Positions 26,696 to 34,924 of a stretch of DNA of 64,000 nt are shown here, piece by piece (the first letter of the stretch is position 1; each line of letters opens with the position of its first letter). The notes beneath the pieces are model-generated. The model saw nothing but the letters and a program-made list of their open reading frames with translations. It did not search any database and was not told the origin of the DNA. Both the position numbers and the translations under genes were made by a program. This DNA is from an uncultured Erysipelotrichaceae bacterium (GTDB taxonomy: Bacteria; Bacillota_I; Bacilli_A; Erysipelotrichales; Erysipelotrichaceae). The stretch lies in the NCBI GenBank assembly GCA_947385085.1, contig CANDJN010000005.1:15340-79339 (forward strand). The letters are read 5' to 3'.

Positions 26696-27973
26696 TTGGA
26701 CAGTTCGCACATAGGCCTTTTTCTTTTACTTGCTGGTCTGCTTGTTTTATCTGCGCTTTTTTCCTCAACGGAAACTGCCTACAGCTCAGTGAATCAAATT
26801 CGCTTGAAGCAAATGGCAAAAAGCGGCAATAAGAAGGCAAAGACAGCTTACAACAATACCAAAAAGTTCACGGCGTTGATTACGACAATTTTGATCGGAA
26901 ATAACATCGTGAATATATTGGGAACAAGTATTGCGACCATGCTGTTTACCGAAATGTTCGGCAGTGCCGGGGTTGGTATTGCGACGGGAGTCATGACGAT
27001 GTTGATTTTGATGTTTGGCGAAGTGGCACCGAAGATTATTGCCAAGGCAAAAGCTGAGGACTGTACGTTGTTTATGGCAACGCCGATGCGGATTCTGGTG
27101 GTGATTTTTCGACCGGTATCCATCATTGTTGAAAAACTGGAACAGCACTGGGAAAAGAAATTGGATATCGAACAGGTGACGGCGACCGAGGACGAGCTGC
27201 TGGAAATCGTATCCACGATCGAACAGGAAGGCGTATTGGAACAGGAAGAACGGGAACTGATTGAAAGTGTGATCGAATTTGACGATAAGAGTGTTCGTGA
27301 TATTATGGTACCGCGTGACCAGGTCGTCTTTCTGTATGACAACGCAACGTTTGATCAAGTAAAAAAGACTTTGAGTGAACATAAATTATCGCGCTTACCG
27401 ATTTTATCCTATGAAACTACGGAAGTGGTTGGCGTTTTACGGGTTCGCGATGTATTAGATGCCATGCTTGCCGATCAGGAAATTCATATCGCCGAGCTGA
27501 TGCGGGAGCCGGTGTTTGTCAATCAGCGCAAAAAGCTGCCGGATGTATTAGAGGATATTCAGAAATCCCGCGAGCATATGGCGATTGTGGAAGAGAGTCT
27601 GACATCGCATGTATTTGTGGGAGTCATCACGTTAGAGGATGTATTAGAGGAATTGGTCGGTGAGATCTATGATGAATATGATCCATTGCCTAACCATGTC
27701 ATTGAAATTGGTCTGCATACATTTGAGATTGATGCTAAGGTATCTTTACCGGATTTCTTTGAAACATATGTCGAAGATCAAGAGCCTCCGGAAACCAAGG
27801 CGCGTAATTTTGCGGCATGGGTATACGAATTGAACCATCATCGCAAGGTGCGCAAGGGCCGAGAAATTTCATTTGAGAATTTTGAGCTGAAAGTGTTGGA
27901 GACAGAAAGCGGAATGGCATCACGCATTGAATTACAGATATTATCCCCGCAAGAGGATGAATTGTTAGATTAG
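26696..27973 (+). CDS. CNNM/CorC-type transporter (hemolysin C family)
   Basis: A 425-aa protein: DUF21/CNNM membrane domain with four helices (about 6-165), two CBS domains (about 205-330, VRDIMVPRDQV and HMAIVEESLTSHVFVGVITL) and a C-terminal CorC-HlyC domain (about 345-425). Family members are implicated in Mg2+ or Co2+ efflux. The start is TTG 26696, with GGGAG 11 bases upstream and no better in-frame ATG. It follows the 48-aa gene and precedes ridA by 12 bp. Confidence 0.9.
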   Translation: MDSSHIGLFLLLAGLLVLSALFSSTETAYSSVNQIRLKQMAKSGNKKAKTAYNNTKKFTALITTILIGNNIVNILGTSIATMLFTEMFGSAGVGIATGVMTMLILMFGEVAPKIIAKAKAEDCTLFMATPMRILVVIFRPVSIIVEKLEQHWEKKLDIEQVTATEDELLEIVSTIEQEGVLEQEERELIESVIEFDDKSVRDIMVPRDQVVFLYDNATFDQVKKTLSEHKLSRLPILSYETTEVVGVLRVRDVLDAMLADQEIHIAELMREPVFVNQRKKLPDVLEDIQKSREHMAIVEESLTSHVFVGVITLEDVLEELVGEIYDEYDPLPNHVIEIGLHTFEIDAKVSLPDFFETYVEDQEPPETKARNFAAWVYELNHHRKVRKGREISFENFELKVLETESGMASRIELQILSPQEDELLD

Positions 27974-27985
27974 GAGGAAAAAAAC

Positions 27986-28462
27986 ATGAATGTATTTATT
28001 AAACCGATTAAGCCGGAAAAGGCTCCCAAAGCACTGGGACCTTATACACCGGCCGTAAAGCTGGGCGATTTTGTTTATTTAAGCGGACAGATTCCTTTGG
28101 ATCCTGAAACCAATGAGGTAGTGGGAACGACAATTGAAGAACAGACGCATCAGGTCATGAAAAACATCAAGGCGGTATTGAATGAGATGGGCTTGGATTT
28201 CCGCCATATTATGAAGACAACGATTTTTGTGGCTGATATGAATGATTTTGCCAAGCTGAATGAGGTATACGGTTCCTATTTGGAAGAGCCTTATCCGGCT
28301 CGCAGCTGTGTCGAGGTAGCGCGTTTGCCTAAGGACGTGAAGGTAGAAATCGAATGTATTGTCATCGATACGCTTGTTTATGAAGCACAGCTGGCGCAGC
28401 AAAGCAGCTGCGGCGGATGTAGCGGCTGCCAAGATGGCGGCTGTGAAGGCGGATGTGAATAA
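27986..28462 (+). CDS. ridA: RidA family protein with Cys-rich C-terminal tail
   Basis: A 158-aa protein. Residues 1-135 form a standard RidA/YjgF domain, which hydrolyses reactive enamine/imine intermediates. Seen: GPYTPAVKLGDFVYLSGQIP, KNIKAVLNEMG, KTTIFVADMNDF, and YPARSCVEVARLP with the catalytic Arg. The last 19 residues, SSCGGCSGCQDGGCEGGCE, add five cysteines not found in ordinary RidA (about 125-130 aa). Such CxxC and GGC spacing suggests metal or redox binding, which is inference. AGGAGG precedes ATG; it is likely in the corC operon. Confidence 0.9.
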   Translation: MNVFIKPIKPEKAPKALGPYTPAVKLGDFVYLSGQIPLDPETNEVVGTTIEEQTHQVMKNIKAVLNEMGLDFRHIMKTTIFVADMNDFAKLNEVYGSYLEEPYPARSCVEVARLPKDVKVEIECIVIDTLVYEAQLAQQSSCGGCSGCQDGGCEGGCE

Positions 28463-28471
28463 AAATTTATC

Positions 28472-28508
28472 GATCGTTCATAAGAGTGCTTGTGAATGAT
28501 CTTTTTTT
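28472..28508 (+). terminator. Terminator after ridA
   Basis: GATCGTTCAT (28472-28481) pairs with GTGAATGATC (28492-28501) with two G-U pairs, followed by T7. Confidence 0.75.
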
Positions 28509-28612
28509 ACAATCGTCATACTGTTGATTATAAAAAAATTATCCATGATTTGTTGATTATTTTGGAAATGATTTTCTCTTCGTGAACAATATATGCAAGG
28601 AGGAGATCAGAA

Positions 28613-29083
28613 ATGGTGTTATTGTACATAGAAGAGGATCAGGATCAGGTTATCGTTTATAACGAACAGGCAAAACGCTTTGCCTTGCCAATGCGCTGTA
28701 ATGATTATTTAAATTACTTGTGTGAATCTTTTGGCAGCAGCCTAAGCGGCAGGAGACAAGCCGCTTGTAAATTTCTGCGCATTCGCCAAAAAGCGCCAAT
28801 TTATATCCGTGAGGGAATTTTGCTGTTTCAAAGTGTGGATGCCGCAACCTCGCATCGCATCTGGATTAATTATCACGGGGTCAAGCGAATTGTCAAAGAA
28901 GGCTATCAAACAAGATTTCTATTTATGGATCAAAGTGAATTATTGGCGGATATGGAATATCGCAGTGCACAGATGCAAATGCATCGCTGTGATCATTATG
29001 ATTATACGCTGACGATCCGTTTTCAACAGGACAGTCTTGAGAATGGTGAATATGAATGGCTTCAGTCGATGATGCAGGGATAA
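28613..29083 (+). CDS. ComK-like competence transcription factor family protein
   Basis: A 156-aa protein with the ComK signature: YLCESFGSSLSGRRQAACKF, IRQKAPIYIREGILLFQSVD and HRIWINYHGVKRI. ComK of Bacillus is 192 aa and activates DNA-uptake genes; this one is shorter at the C-terminus. AAGGAGGAG precedes ATG. A ComK-like protein in this kind of organism may regulate something other than competence; no com genes lie in the window. It is monocistronic or weakly linked to the following small ORF. Confidence 0.75.
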   Translation: MVLLYIEEDQDQVIVYNEQAKRFALPMRCNDYLNYLCESFGSSLSGRRQAACKFLRIRQKAPIYIREGILLFQSVDAATSHRIWINYHGVKRIVKEGYQTRFLFMDQSELLADMEYRSAQMQMHRCDHYDYTLTIRFQQDSLENGEYEWLQSMMQG

Positions 29084-29125
29084 GAAACGCATACGGTTTA
29101 AAGGATTATGTGATTGTTTCCATAG

Positions 29126-29154
29126 TTGATAAAGAATGGCTTTTGCGCTATGAT
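29126..29154 (+). promoter_or_regulatory. Candidate promoter of small ORF-toxN-asnB group
   Basis: TTGATA 29126-29131, 17-bp spacer, TATGAT 29149-29154. The resulting leader before ATG 29211 would be only about 50 bases and contains no tandem repeats. Confidence 0.55.
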
Positions 29155-29210
29155 AAAAGGGTATGAAATCGAAAATTATTTTGTTTTTGAGAAACGGATG
29201 GTGAAGAGAT

Positions 29211-29354
29211 ATGCCGCAGTGGAGGAAGAATAAGTCACATCATAAAGCTACATGGAAGGATAAGGCAATTATGTGGAGTGTCGTTATATTATTGGGACTG
29301 ATTCATGCGTCAATTAAGGATTCACAAAGCGATGAGGAAAACAAGCTTTCATGA
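29211..29354 (+). CDS. Small membrane-spanning hypothetical protein
   Basis: A 47-aa ORF: basic N-terminus MPQWRKNKSHHKATWK, one hydrophobic segment IMWSVVILLGLIHASI (residues 20-35) and an acidic tail. GGTGAAGAG lies just before ATG. It stops 9 bases before the ToxN-like start. Its position could suit an antitoxin or anchor, but nothing in the sequence shows this. Confidence 0.5.
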   Translation: MPQWRKNKSHHKATWKDKAIMWSVVILLGLIHASIKDSQSDEENKLS

Positions 29355-29363
29355 GTATGGTCA

Positions 29364-29963
29364 ATGAATTTATATGATGTAGATGCACAATATTGCCGTT
29401 ATCTGCGCCAATATGATAAAAATGTACCCTATAATGAGGGAAGCAAGAAACGCCCGTTTATCGGTGTTGTGATAACGATTCATGCGGTGGATTTTTTTGC
29501 GCCATTGACATCGCCGAAACAAAAGCATGATCATATGCACAATCAAATGGATTTTATTAAATTGGATCATGGACGTTTGGGCGCTATCAATTTAAACAAT
29601 ATGATTCCGGTCGCAAAAGAGCTGTTTCAGATCGTAAACTTGGAAGGGGATAAACAGGATTCGGGTGTCATATATGATTATAAGCAGCTATTGCGCCGCC
29701 AAAGCACTTGGTGTAATCTTCATCAAGTAATGATATTGAATGCAGCGACTAATTTATATATGAGAATTACGATGAATCAGGCGCCGGCAGCGGTTCGGAC
29801 GCGGTGCTGTGATTTTTATCACGATATGCTGATCATGAAGGAATATTGTAAACGAATGCACTTTACCAACGAGAATTCTATTGTCAGGGATATCGAAGCA
29901 CAGCTGGAGTGGCTTTCTTTATTGTCCTATCGTGCAGATCAATATCGCATTTACATGCGGTAA
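29364..29963 (+). CDS. ToxN/AbiQ-type endoribonuclease toxin, orphan
   Basis: A 199-aa protein resembling type III toxin-antitoxin toxins. Seen: YCRYLRQYDKNVPY, RPFIGVVITI, the family signature FFAPLTSPKQKHD with the catalytic-type T49, S50 and K52, and GAINLNNMIPVAKELFQIVN. Known ToxN and AbiQ cleave RNA and are held inactive by a tandem-repeat RNA encoded just upstream. Here no repeat array or leader terminator is visible upstream. The C-terminal 35 residues (about 165-199) extend past the usual toxin length. The next gene starts 47 bp on. Confidence 0.82.
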   Translation: MNLYDVDAQYCRYLRQYDKNVPYNEGSKKRPFIGVVITIHAVDFFAPLTSPKQKHDHMHNQMDFIKLDHGRLGAINLNNMIPVAKELFQIVNLEGDKQDSGVIYDYKQLLRRQSTWCNLHQVMILNAATNLYMRITMNQAPAAVRTRCCDFYHDMLIMKEYCKRMHFTNENSIVRDIEAQLEWLSLLSYRADQYRIYMR

Positions 29964-30010
29964 GGAAACAATGCAAGACATTCGCATATGATGATGTTGG
30001 GAGGGAAACT

Positions 30011-31750
30011 ATGAAATATTTGGCGGTATTGTATGCGGATGAATCTATGAAAAAAAAGTGGGCGGAACAGAAAAATGATAACATGGAATGCGGCTCACAT
30101 CTGTTTGAACATTTTAATAATGTGACTGTAGGTGACCGGCTGTATCAAGTTGCATTTGACGGTGAACTGTATAATGAAAAGGAACTGCGAAAATCCCTGC
30201 GCCATAAAGGTGTGGACGTGGATGCGTTGGACGTGAATGCATTATTGGTGAATGCATATCGCATTTGGGGCAAGAGCATGATGAATCATTTGCTGGGTGC
30301 CTTTGCCTTGATCATTCACGATGGAGAAAGTACCTTTATCGCTAAGGATCAGATGGGATTAAGACCGGTGTTTTATGCACAAACAAAGAATACGATTGTG
30401 ATTGCCAATGCCATTGAGGACATATTGAATACCGGATGGATACATCCTGTTGTCAATCGCGATTCGTTGCGTGAACTGTTTGCTTTAGGCCCCAGTATCA
30501 GTGAAGATCGTACGTTGTACGAGGGTATTCATGCCTTGCCTATGGGACATTATATGGTGATTCGGGACGCTAAGATTACGGTTAAGAAATATTATGATCC
30601 GATCAGTAAACCGCATTTTGACACCTATGAGGATACGTTGGCGCATATTCGCTATTTGGTTGAGGATGCGATCAAGCGTCAGAGTGTAGGGTGTGAAGCG
30701 ACCTTTTTATCGGGGGGACTGGATTCCAGTATTATCGCTGCCGTGATGGCAAAAGAAAAACAGCCGTTATATACCTATAGTCTTGATTATGAAGGCAATA
30801 CAGAGAACTTTAAGGGGAATATGTATCAGGTTTCCTTGGATCAGGAATTTATCGATACGATGTGCAAGTCTACCGATAGTGAACATACAAAGTTTACGAT
30901 TAGCCAAAGCGAACTCTGTGATGAATTACTGCCGGCTTTGGATGCTCGTCATCTACCGGGCATGGCGGATGTTGACAGCGCATTGCTATGGTTATGTAAG
31001 CAAGTGAAAAACGATCGTGATGTGATCATGAGCGGGGAGTGCAGCGATGAGGTATTTGGCGGTTATCCGTGGTTCTATCGGGAAGAATTGGCACATTTGG
31101 ATACATTTCCATGGCTGCGTTCGACCAAAGAGCGTAAAGCTTTATTGAATAAGTCACTGCAGGATTTAGATTTAGAAGGCTATTTGAATACTCAGTACCA
31201 AAACAGTATTCGCGATATTTCTTTTTTAGATGGTGATAGTGAGGAGGACCGCAGAGCCCGAATTCATACCATTCTCTGTTTGCATTGGTTCATGCAGACA
31301 CTGGTAACACGCCAAGTATGTATGGGTGATGCGGCCGGTGTTACGATTCGTGCTCCGTTTGCGGATGTACGTATTTTAGACTATGTTTATAACATTCCAT
31401 GGGAGATGAAATTTGCCAATAATGAAGAAAAAGGCATCTTGCGTGAAGCATTTGCGGACTTATTGCCGCAAAATGTAGCGCATCGCAAAAAGAATCCATT
31501 CCCGAAAACGCATAATCCAAAATATCGTGATTTGATAAAGGCGAAAATGACTGAGATTTATCATGATCCAGATAGTATTCTTCATCAGCTGTTTGATGAT
31601 GAAGCATTAAAGGCACTGATAGAAAGCGGTGGTTCTGCCTTTAGCTTACCATGGTACGGTCAGCTGATGAGCGGTCCGCAGCTATTGGCTTATCTATATC
31701 AAATTCATAGCTGGTTCAAGCAAACCAAGCCTAATTTACAGATGATGTAA
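30011..31750 (+). CDS. Asparagine synthetase B-like protein lacking the glutaminase Cys
   Basis: A 579-aa AsnB homologue. The synthetase half is intact: the PP-loop FLSGGLDSSIIAAVMA (about residue 235), SGECSDEVFGGYPWF and RKKNPFPKTHNPKYR. The N-terminal glutaminase half is degenerate: it starts MKYLAVLY instead of MCGI, the HRGPD motif is absent, and the oxyanion motif reads FDGELYN rather than NGEIYN. GGGAGG lies 6 bases before ATG 30011, so a missed MC start is unlikely. It probably uses ammonia or makes a different amide. A terminator follows at 31831. Confidence 0.88.
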   Translation: MKYLAVLYADESMKKKWAEQKNDNMECGSHLFEHFNNVTVGDRLYQVAFDGELYNEKELRKSLRHKGVDVDALDVNALLVNAYRIWGKSMMNHLLGAFALIIHDGESTFIAKDQMGLRPVFYAQTKNTIVIANAIEDILNTGWIHPVVNRDSLRELFALGPSISEDRTLYEGIHALPMGHYMVIRDAKITVKKYYDPISKPHFDTYEDTLAHIRYLVEDAIKRQSVGCEATFLSGGLDSSIIAAVMAKEKQPLYTYSLDYEGNTENFKGNMYQVSLDQEFIDTMCKSTDSEHTKFTISQSELCDELLPALDARHLPGMADVDSALLWLCKQVKNDRDVIMSGECSDEVFGGYPWFYREELAHLDTFPWLRSTKERKALLNKSLQDLDLEGYLNTQYQNSIRDISFLDGDSEEDRRARIHTILCLHWFMQTLVTRQVCMGDAAGVTIRAPFADVRILDYVYNIPWEMKFANNEEKGILREAFADLLPQNVAHRKKNPFPKTHNPKYRDLIKAKMTEIYHDPDSILHQLFDDEALKALIESGGSAFSLPWYGQLMSGPQLLAYLYQIHSWFKQTKPNLQMM

Positions 31751-31830
31751 GTCTTTAAATATAAATTATTTAATATGAAACTTCTGCTATAATCATTTTG
31801 TTCATTTCATGATTAATTGAAAACATTCCG

Positions 31831-31861
31831 GCTCAATGGTCTATTTACCGTTGAGCTTTTT
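31831..31861 (+). terminator. Terminator after the AsnB-like gene
   Basis: GCTCAATGGT (31831-31840) pairs with ACCGTTGAGC (31847-31856), one G-U, then T5. Confidence 0.8.
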
Positions 31862-31917
31862 AAATAAATTTCATAGAATGTTAGCCTGTACATTTGGAAG
31901 ACAATAGAAGGAGATTA

Positions 31918-31952
31918 TTGACATACAATATTATACGCTGTATAATATTGTA
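31918..31952 (+). promoter_or_regulatory. Consensus promoter inside a 29-bp perfect palindrome (PadR operator)
   Basis: TTGACA 31918-31923, 17-bp spacer, TATAAT 31941-31946: a perfect sigma-A consensus. The arms TACAATATTATAC (31924-31936) and GTATAATATTGTA (31940-31952) are exact inverted repeats around GCT and cover the spacer and -10. It is the probable autoregulatory site of the PadR protein encoded 17 bases on. Confidence 0.85.
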
Positions 31953-31968
31953 GAAGGAAGGTGGTTTA

Positions 31969-32295
31969 ATGGCGTTTTCATTAAGTGCTTCCATGCTGGA
32001 TGCCTGTGTATTGGCGGTCTTATTAGACGAACCGGCATATGGTTATAAATTAACGCAGGAGGTTAAAAATGTTTTGCAGGTTTCGGAATCCACACTGTAC
32101 CCGGTGCTGCGCCGTTTAACGCGCGAAGGGTTTCTGTCAACATATGACGAGGAACACATGGGACGCAATCGCCGTTACTATCAATTAACGCAAAAAGGGG
32201 AAGAACAATATGTGTGTTATGTGAAGGAATGGGAAGAATTTCGTAATCGCATGGATCAAATGCTGATAAAGAGAGGGAATGACAATGAATCGTGA
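31969..32295 (+). CDS. PadR family transcriptional regulator
   Basis: A 108-aa winged-helix repressor. Seen: LDACVLAVLLDEPAYGYKLT, SESTLYPVLRRLTREGFLS (recognition helix and wing) and RNRRYYQLTQKGEEQY. It lacks the long C-terminal helical domain of larger PadR proteins. GAAGGAAGGTGG precedes ATG. It is the first gene of an operon with DUF1700, DUF4097 and an isoprenoid-synthase-like gene, a module common in Bacillota and often linked to envelope stress; control through the palindrome just upstream is inferred. Confidence 0.9.
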   Translation: MAFSLSASMLDACVLAVLLDEPAYGYKLTQEVKNVLQVSESTLYPVLRRLTREGFLSTYDEEHMGRNRRYYQLTQKGEEQYVCYVKEWEEFRNRMDQMLIKRGNDNES

Positions 32296-32887
32296 GGAAT
32301 ATTTGAACGAACTAAAAAAGCGGATGAATGGCTTAAGTGAAACAGAAATTGCGGATGCTGTTGCCTATTGTGAGGAATATTTTGATGAAGCGATGGATGA
32401 TGAAAGAGCCATGGAGGATTTGGGAGCACCGGCTAAATTTGCGGCGCAGTGTAAAGCGGAATCCGTAATACGGCAGACAAATGAGGAATCAGTTGATCAC
32501 AAGCCGCGGTCCATGATAAAGGCGATTGTAATGATTATGTCGGGTATCTTTGCTTTGCCGATTGCAGTGCCGCTGTTGCTGGTAGCTTTTCTGTTAGTGC
32601 TTATATTTTTTATCCTGTTTTTTGTTTTGATTCTTACCGGAGTGATGGCGATTGCGGCATGCGGTTATGCCGTTATCATTTCAGTGGTGGGGGGATTATT
32701 TTCAGCACAGGGAATCGGTGATATTTTATGCAGTATTGGCGCAGCGCTAGTATTTTTGGGCGTGGGCATTATGGTTGTATTGATCACTCAGCTCATGATA
32801 AAAAAGCTACTGCCATACGTTGTACAGCGTTTGTCGCAATTTTATCATCGTCATAAAGAAGGAGGCAATCAGTATGAGTGCGAATAG
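32285..32887 (+). CDS. DUF1700 membrane protein
   Basis: A 200-aa protein: N-terminal cytoplasmic helical part EEYLNELKKRMNGLSETEIA and DAVAYCEEYFDEAMDDE (residues 1-75), then three hydrophobic helices (about 83-125, 135-175). ATG 32285 has GAGAGGGA just upstream; an alternative ATG lies two codons earlier. It overlaps the end of padR by 11 bases and the next gene by 14, so translation is coupled. Function unknown; the family nearly always accompanies a PadR regulator. Confidence 0.88.
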   Translation: MNREEYLNELKKRMNGLSETEIADAVAYCEEYFDEAMDDERAMEDLGAPAKFAAQCKAESVIRQTNEESVDHKPRSMIKAIVMIMSGIFALPIAVPLLLVAFLLVLIFFILFFVLILTGVMAIAACGYAVIISVVGGLFSAQGIGDILCSIGAALVFLGVGIMVVLITQLMIKKLLPYVVQRLSQFYHRHKEGGNQYECE

Positions 32888-33671
32888 ATTATGGATGCGT
32901 ATCGCCTTGTTAAGCGTATTGGCCGGAGCCGTATTGATTGGTATCGGCATCGGAGTAGGGGGCACTTATCATGATGGCTATGGCATCCATCTCGGTATGG
33001 ACAACGAAAATGATTTTTACAAGATCGATTTGGAGGAGTTTCACGAATTGGACGTGGATCTTGAATATGGCGATTTCACTATCCAACTGGGAGAGGATTG
33101 GAAAATTGAGATAGAAAACTTGCCCGAGGATCAGTTTAATGCTGATTTGAATGATGGCAAATTAACGATAAAAACAGATTATGATTCTGAATTTGCGCTG
33201 TTCCATTGGGAAATTATGTCCTCATCACCGACGATTACCTTAACGGTACCGCAATCCCATGACTTAAAAAAGGTCACAATTCAATCGGCAATGGGGGATG
33301 TCAAGCTGGAGGATATCAAGGCGGATCAAGTGGAAGTGGAACAAGCCATGGGCGATATTCAATTATCAGATGTATGGGCAGATTCTATTACCCTGGATCA
33401 ATCAATGGGAGATGTTGCTTATGATGGAAAGCATCCCGGCAATATGAAAATCAACAATTCGATGGGAAATATTGAGGTGAGCATCGAAGATGATGAAGAC
33501 CAGTATCGTTACGAGTGTACAACCGCGATGGGCTCCATCAAAGCATCGGGTCATAAGGAAAACGGAGCCTCTGTCCAAGTTAAGTCCGGTTCTGCAAGTG
33601 CGCCATTTCATCTGGATTTAGAAAATGATATGGGTGACATTGAATTGGAGTTTGAAGATGATTGGGATTGA
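32874..33671 (+). CDS. DUF4097 beta-solenoid protein
   Basis: A 265-aa protein with an N-terminal membrane segment (IALLSVLAGAVLIGIGIGVG, about 9-28), then an extracytoplasmic repeat domain. The motif MGD/MGN recurs at 15-20 residue steps: SAMGDVKLED, QAMGDIQLSD, QSMGDVAYDG, NSMGNIEVSI, TAMGSIKASG and NDMGDIELEF, one per predicted solenoid coil. Start ATG 32874 has AGGAGG 8 bases upstream. Function unknown. Confidence 0.88.
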   Translation: MSANRLWMRIALLSVLAGAVLIGIGIGVGGTYHDGYGIHLGMDNENDFYKIDLEEFHELDVDLEYGDFTIQLGEDWKIEIENLPEDQFNADLNDGKLTIKTDYDSEFALFHWEIMSSSPTITLTVPQSHDLKKVTIQSAMGDVKLEDIKADQVEVEQAMGDIQLSDVWADSITLDQSMGDVAYDGKHPGNMKINNSMGNIEVSIEDDEDQYRYECTTAMGSIKASGHKENGASVQVKSGSASAPFHLDLENDMGDIELEFEDDWD

Positions 33672-34872
33672 TCTGCTTTATGTCAAGGGAATTGAAGAAT
33701 GGAAACAAAGCGCTCAATGTTTTGACTTGACAAGATGGACGATTTCTAATGAACAGCGTCATTCCATGGAAGTCTTACTGGATCAGCGTATGACTAAGCT
33801 CGGGGCGTTTTGGCAGGCCTTTCCCGATCAGCCGCGAGCCCAGAAGCGATGGCGTAAAAAAGGTTTGACTACCATGGATCAATGGATAAAGGAAACGGAT
33901 TTACCGCTGTTTGATGAAATGAATCAAGAGGTAGCGGAATTGTTTCGTGAGATCACCTTCTCATTCTTACGTGATGTACGAAGCTTTGATCGCAAACTAT
34001 CGATGGCAGATGCGATGCAGGCGCTGCGCAATGTCTGGATCATTGCGATACTACAGTGCTTGTTTGAAAAAAAGGTCGGTTATCATCAGGCGATGTTTGC
34101 CTATAGTATGCTATATCCGTATACGGATAATTTCCTTGATGATGAGTTACGCTCTCTTTCAGAAAAGCAGGCATTTAATAAATGGCTGAATGCACGATTA
34201 CATGGAGTAATCTCACAGCCTCACAACGATCATGAACAAAAAATTGACCGGCTGGTGGAAATGATCGAGGAACAGTTTCCCCGAACGGTTTACCCCCAGG
34301 TCTATGAATCGTTATATGCCATTCAAAATGCGCAGATGGATTCCTTGCGCCAACAGGATGGGGAGAGATTACTGAGTGATGAGGAGCTGCTGGCAATCTC
34401 TTATCATAAGGGCGGTACCTCGGTGATTGTGGATGGTGCTTTGATCGATGGCTCACTCAATGAGCAAGAACTTGCGTTTTGTATGCGCTATGGTTTTATG
34501 CTACAACTGGGCGATGATCTTCAGGATGCGTATATTGATCGTATACATCATCATCAAACTATAGTTTCAATGTATCCCAAGGGTTGTTACGATCCCCTAG
34601 TGCGTAAGCTGCTTCAATATGTCGACGATATCTGCACTGATTTTAACAGTGCAAATCGCTCCTTGATTGACTTTGTGGCGCAAAACTGCCGGTTTTTGAT
34701 TTTTGCATCACTCTTTCAAAAAAATGCCGTTACCATTTCTGATTCACTGCGTAAGGAAGCGCTTGCGTGTCTTCCGGTTTCCTTAGCTTTTATCCATGAT
34801 AAAAAAGAGGATTGGTCATTTTTTGAATGTGAAGAAGATAGTTGGAAGCGTTTGGATGTGCTGCTTCAGTAG
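33658..34872 (+). CDS. Class I isoprenoid-synthase-like protein
   Basis: A 404-aa helical protein carrying two Asp-rich motifs in the right order for a trans-isoprenyl diphosphate synthase-type fold: YTDNFLDDEL (about residue 161) and MLQLGDDLQDAY (about 280-291). Only these motifs are recognisable, so the substrate, and whether it is an active synthase, is unclear. ATG 33658 lies within the end of the DUF4097 gene (14-base overlap) with GGAG 8 bases upstream, linking it to the PadR operon. Confidence 0.65.
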   Translation: MIGIDLLYVKGIEEWKQSAQCFDLTRWTISNEQRHSMEVLLDQRMTKLGAFWQAFPDQPRAQKRWRKKGLTTMDQWIKETDLPLFDEMNQEVAELFREITFSFLRDVRSFDRKLSMADAMQALRNVWIIAILQCLFEKKVGYHQAMFAYSMLYPYTDNFLDDELRSLSEKQAFNKWLNARLHGVISQPHNDHEQKIDRLVEMIEEQFPRTVYPQVYESLYAIQNAQMDSLRQQDGERLLSDEELLAISYHKGGTSVIVDGALIDGSLNEQELAFCMRYGFMLQLGDDLQDAYIDRIHHHQTIVSMYPKGCYDPLVRKLLQYVDDICTDFNSANRSLIDFVAQNCRFLIFASLFQKNAVTISDSLRKEALACLPVSLAFIHDKKEDWSFFECEEDSWKRLDVLLQ

Positions 34873-34895
34873 CCGTGCTTTTTATGCGGAAATAC

Positions 34896-34924
34896 TTGAC
34901 GGAAGAAGGCTTTCGTGTTAGTAT
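34896..34924 (+). promoter_or_regulatory. Promoter and long leader of cold-shock gene
   Basis: TTGACG 34896-34901, 17-bp spacer, TAGTAT 34919-34924. The leader to ATG 35064 is about 130 bases, typical of cold-shock mRNAs whose 5' UTR folds in a temperature-dependent way. Confidence 0.65.

Noticed and set aside
29084..29210. Possible ToxI-like repeats: GAAACGCATACGG and GAAACGGATGG
   Set aside because: Only two partial matches about 110 bp apart, no tandem arrangement and no leader terminator.
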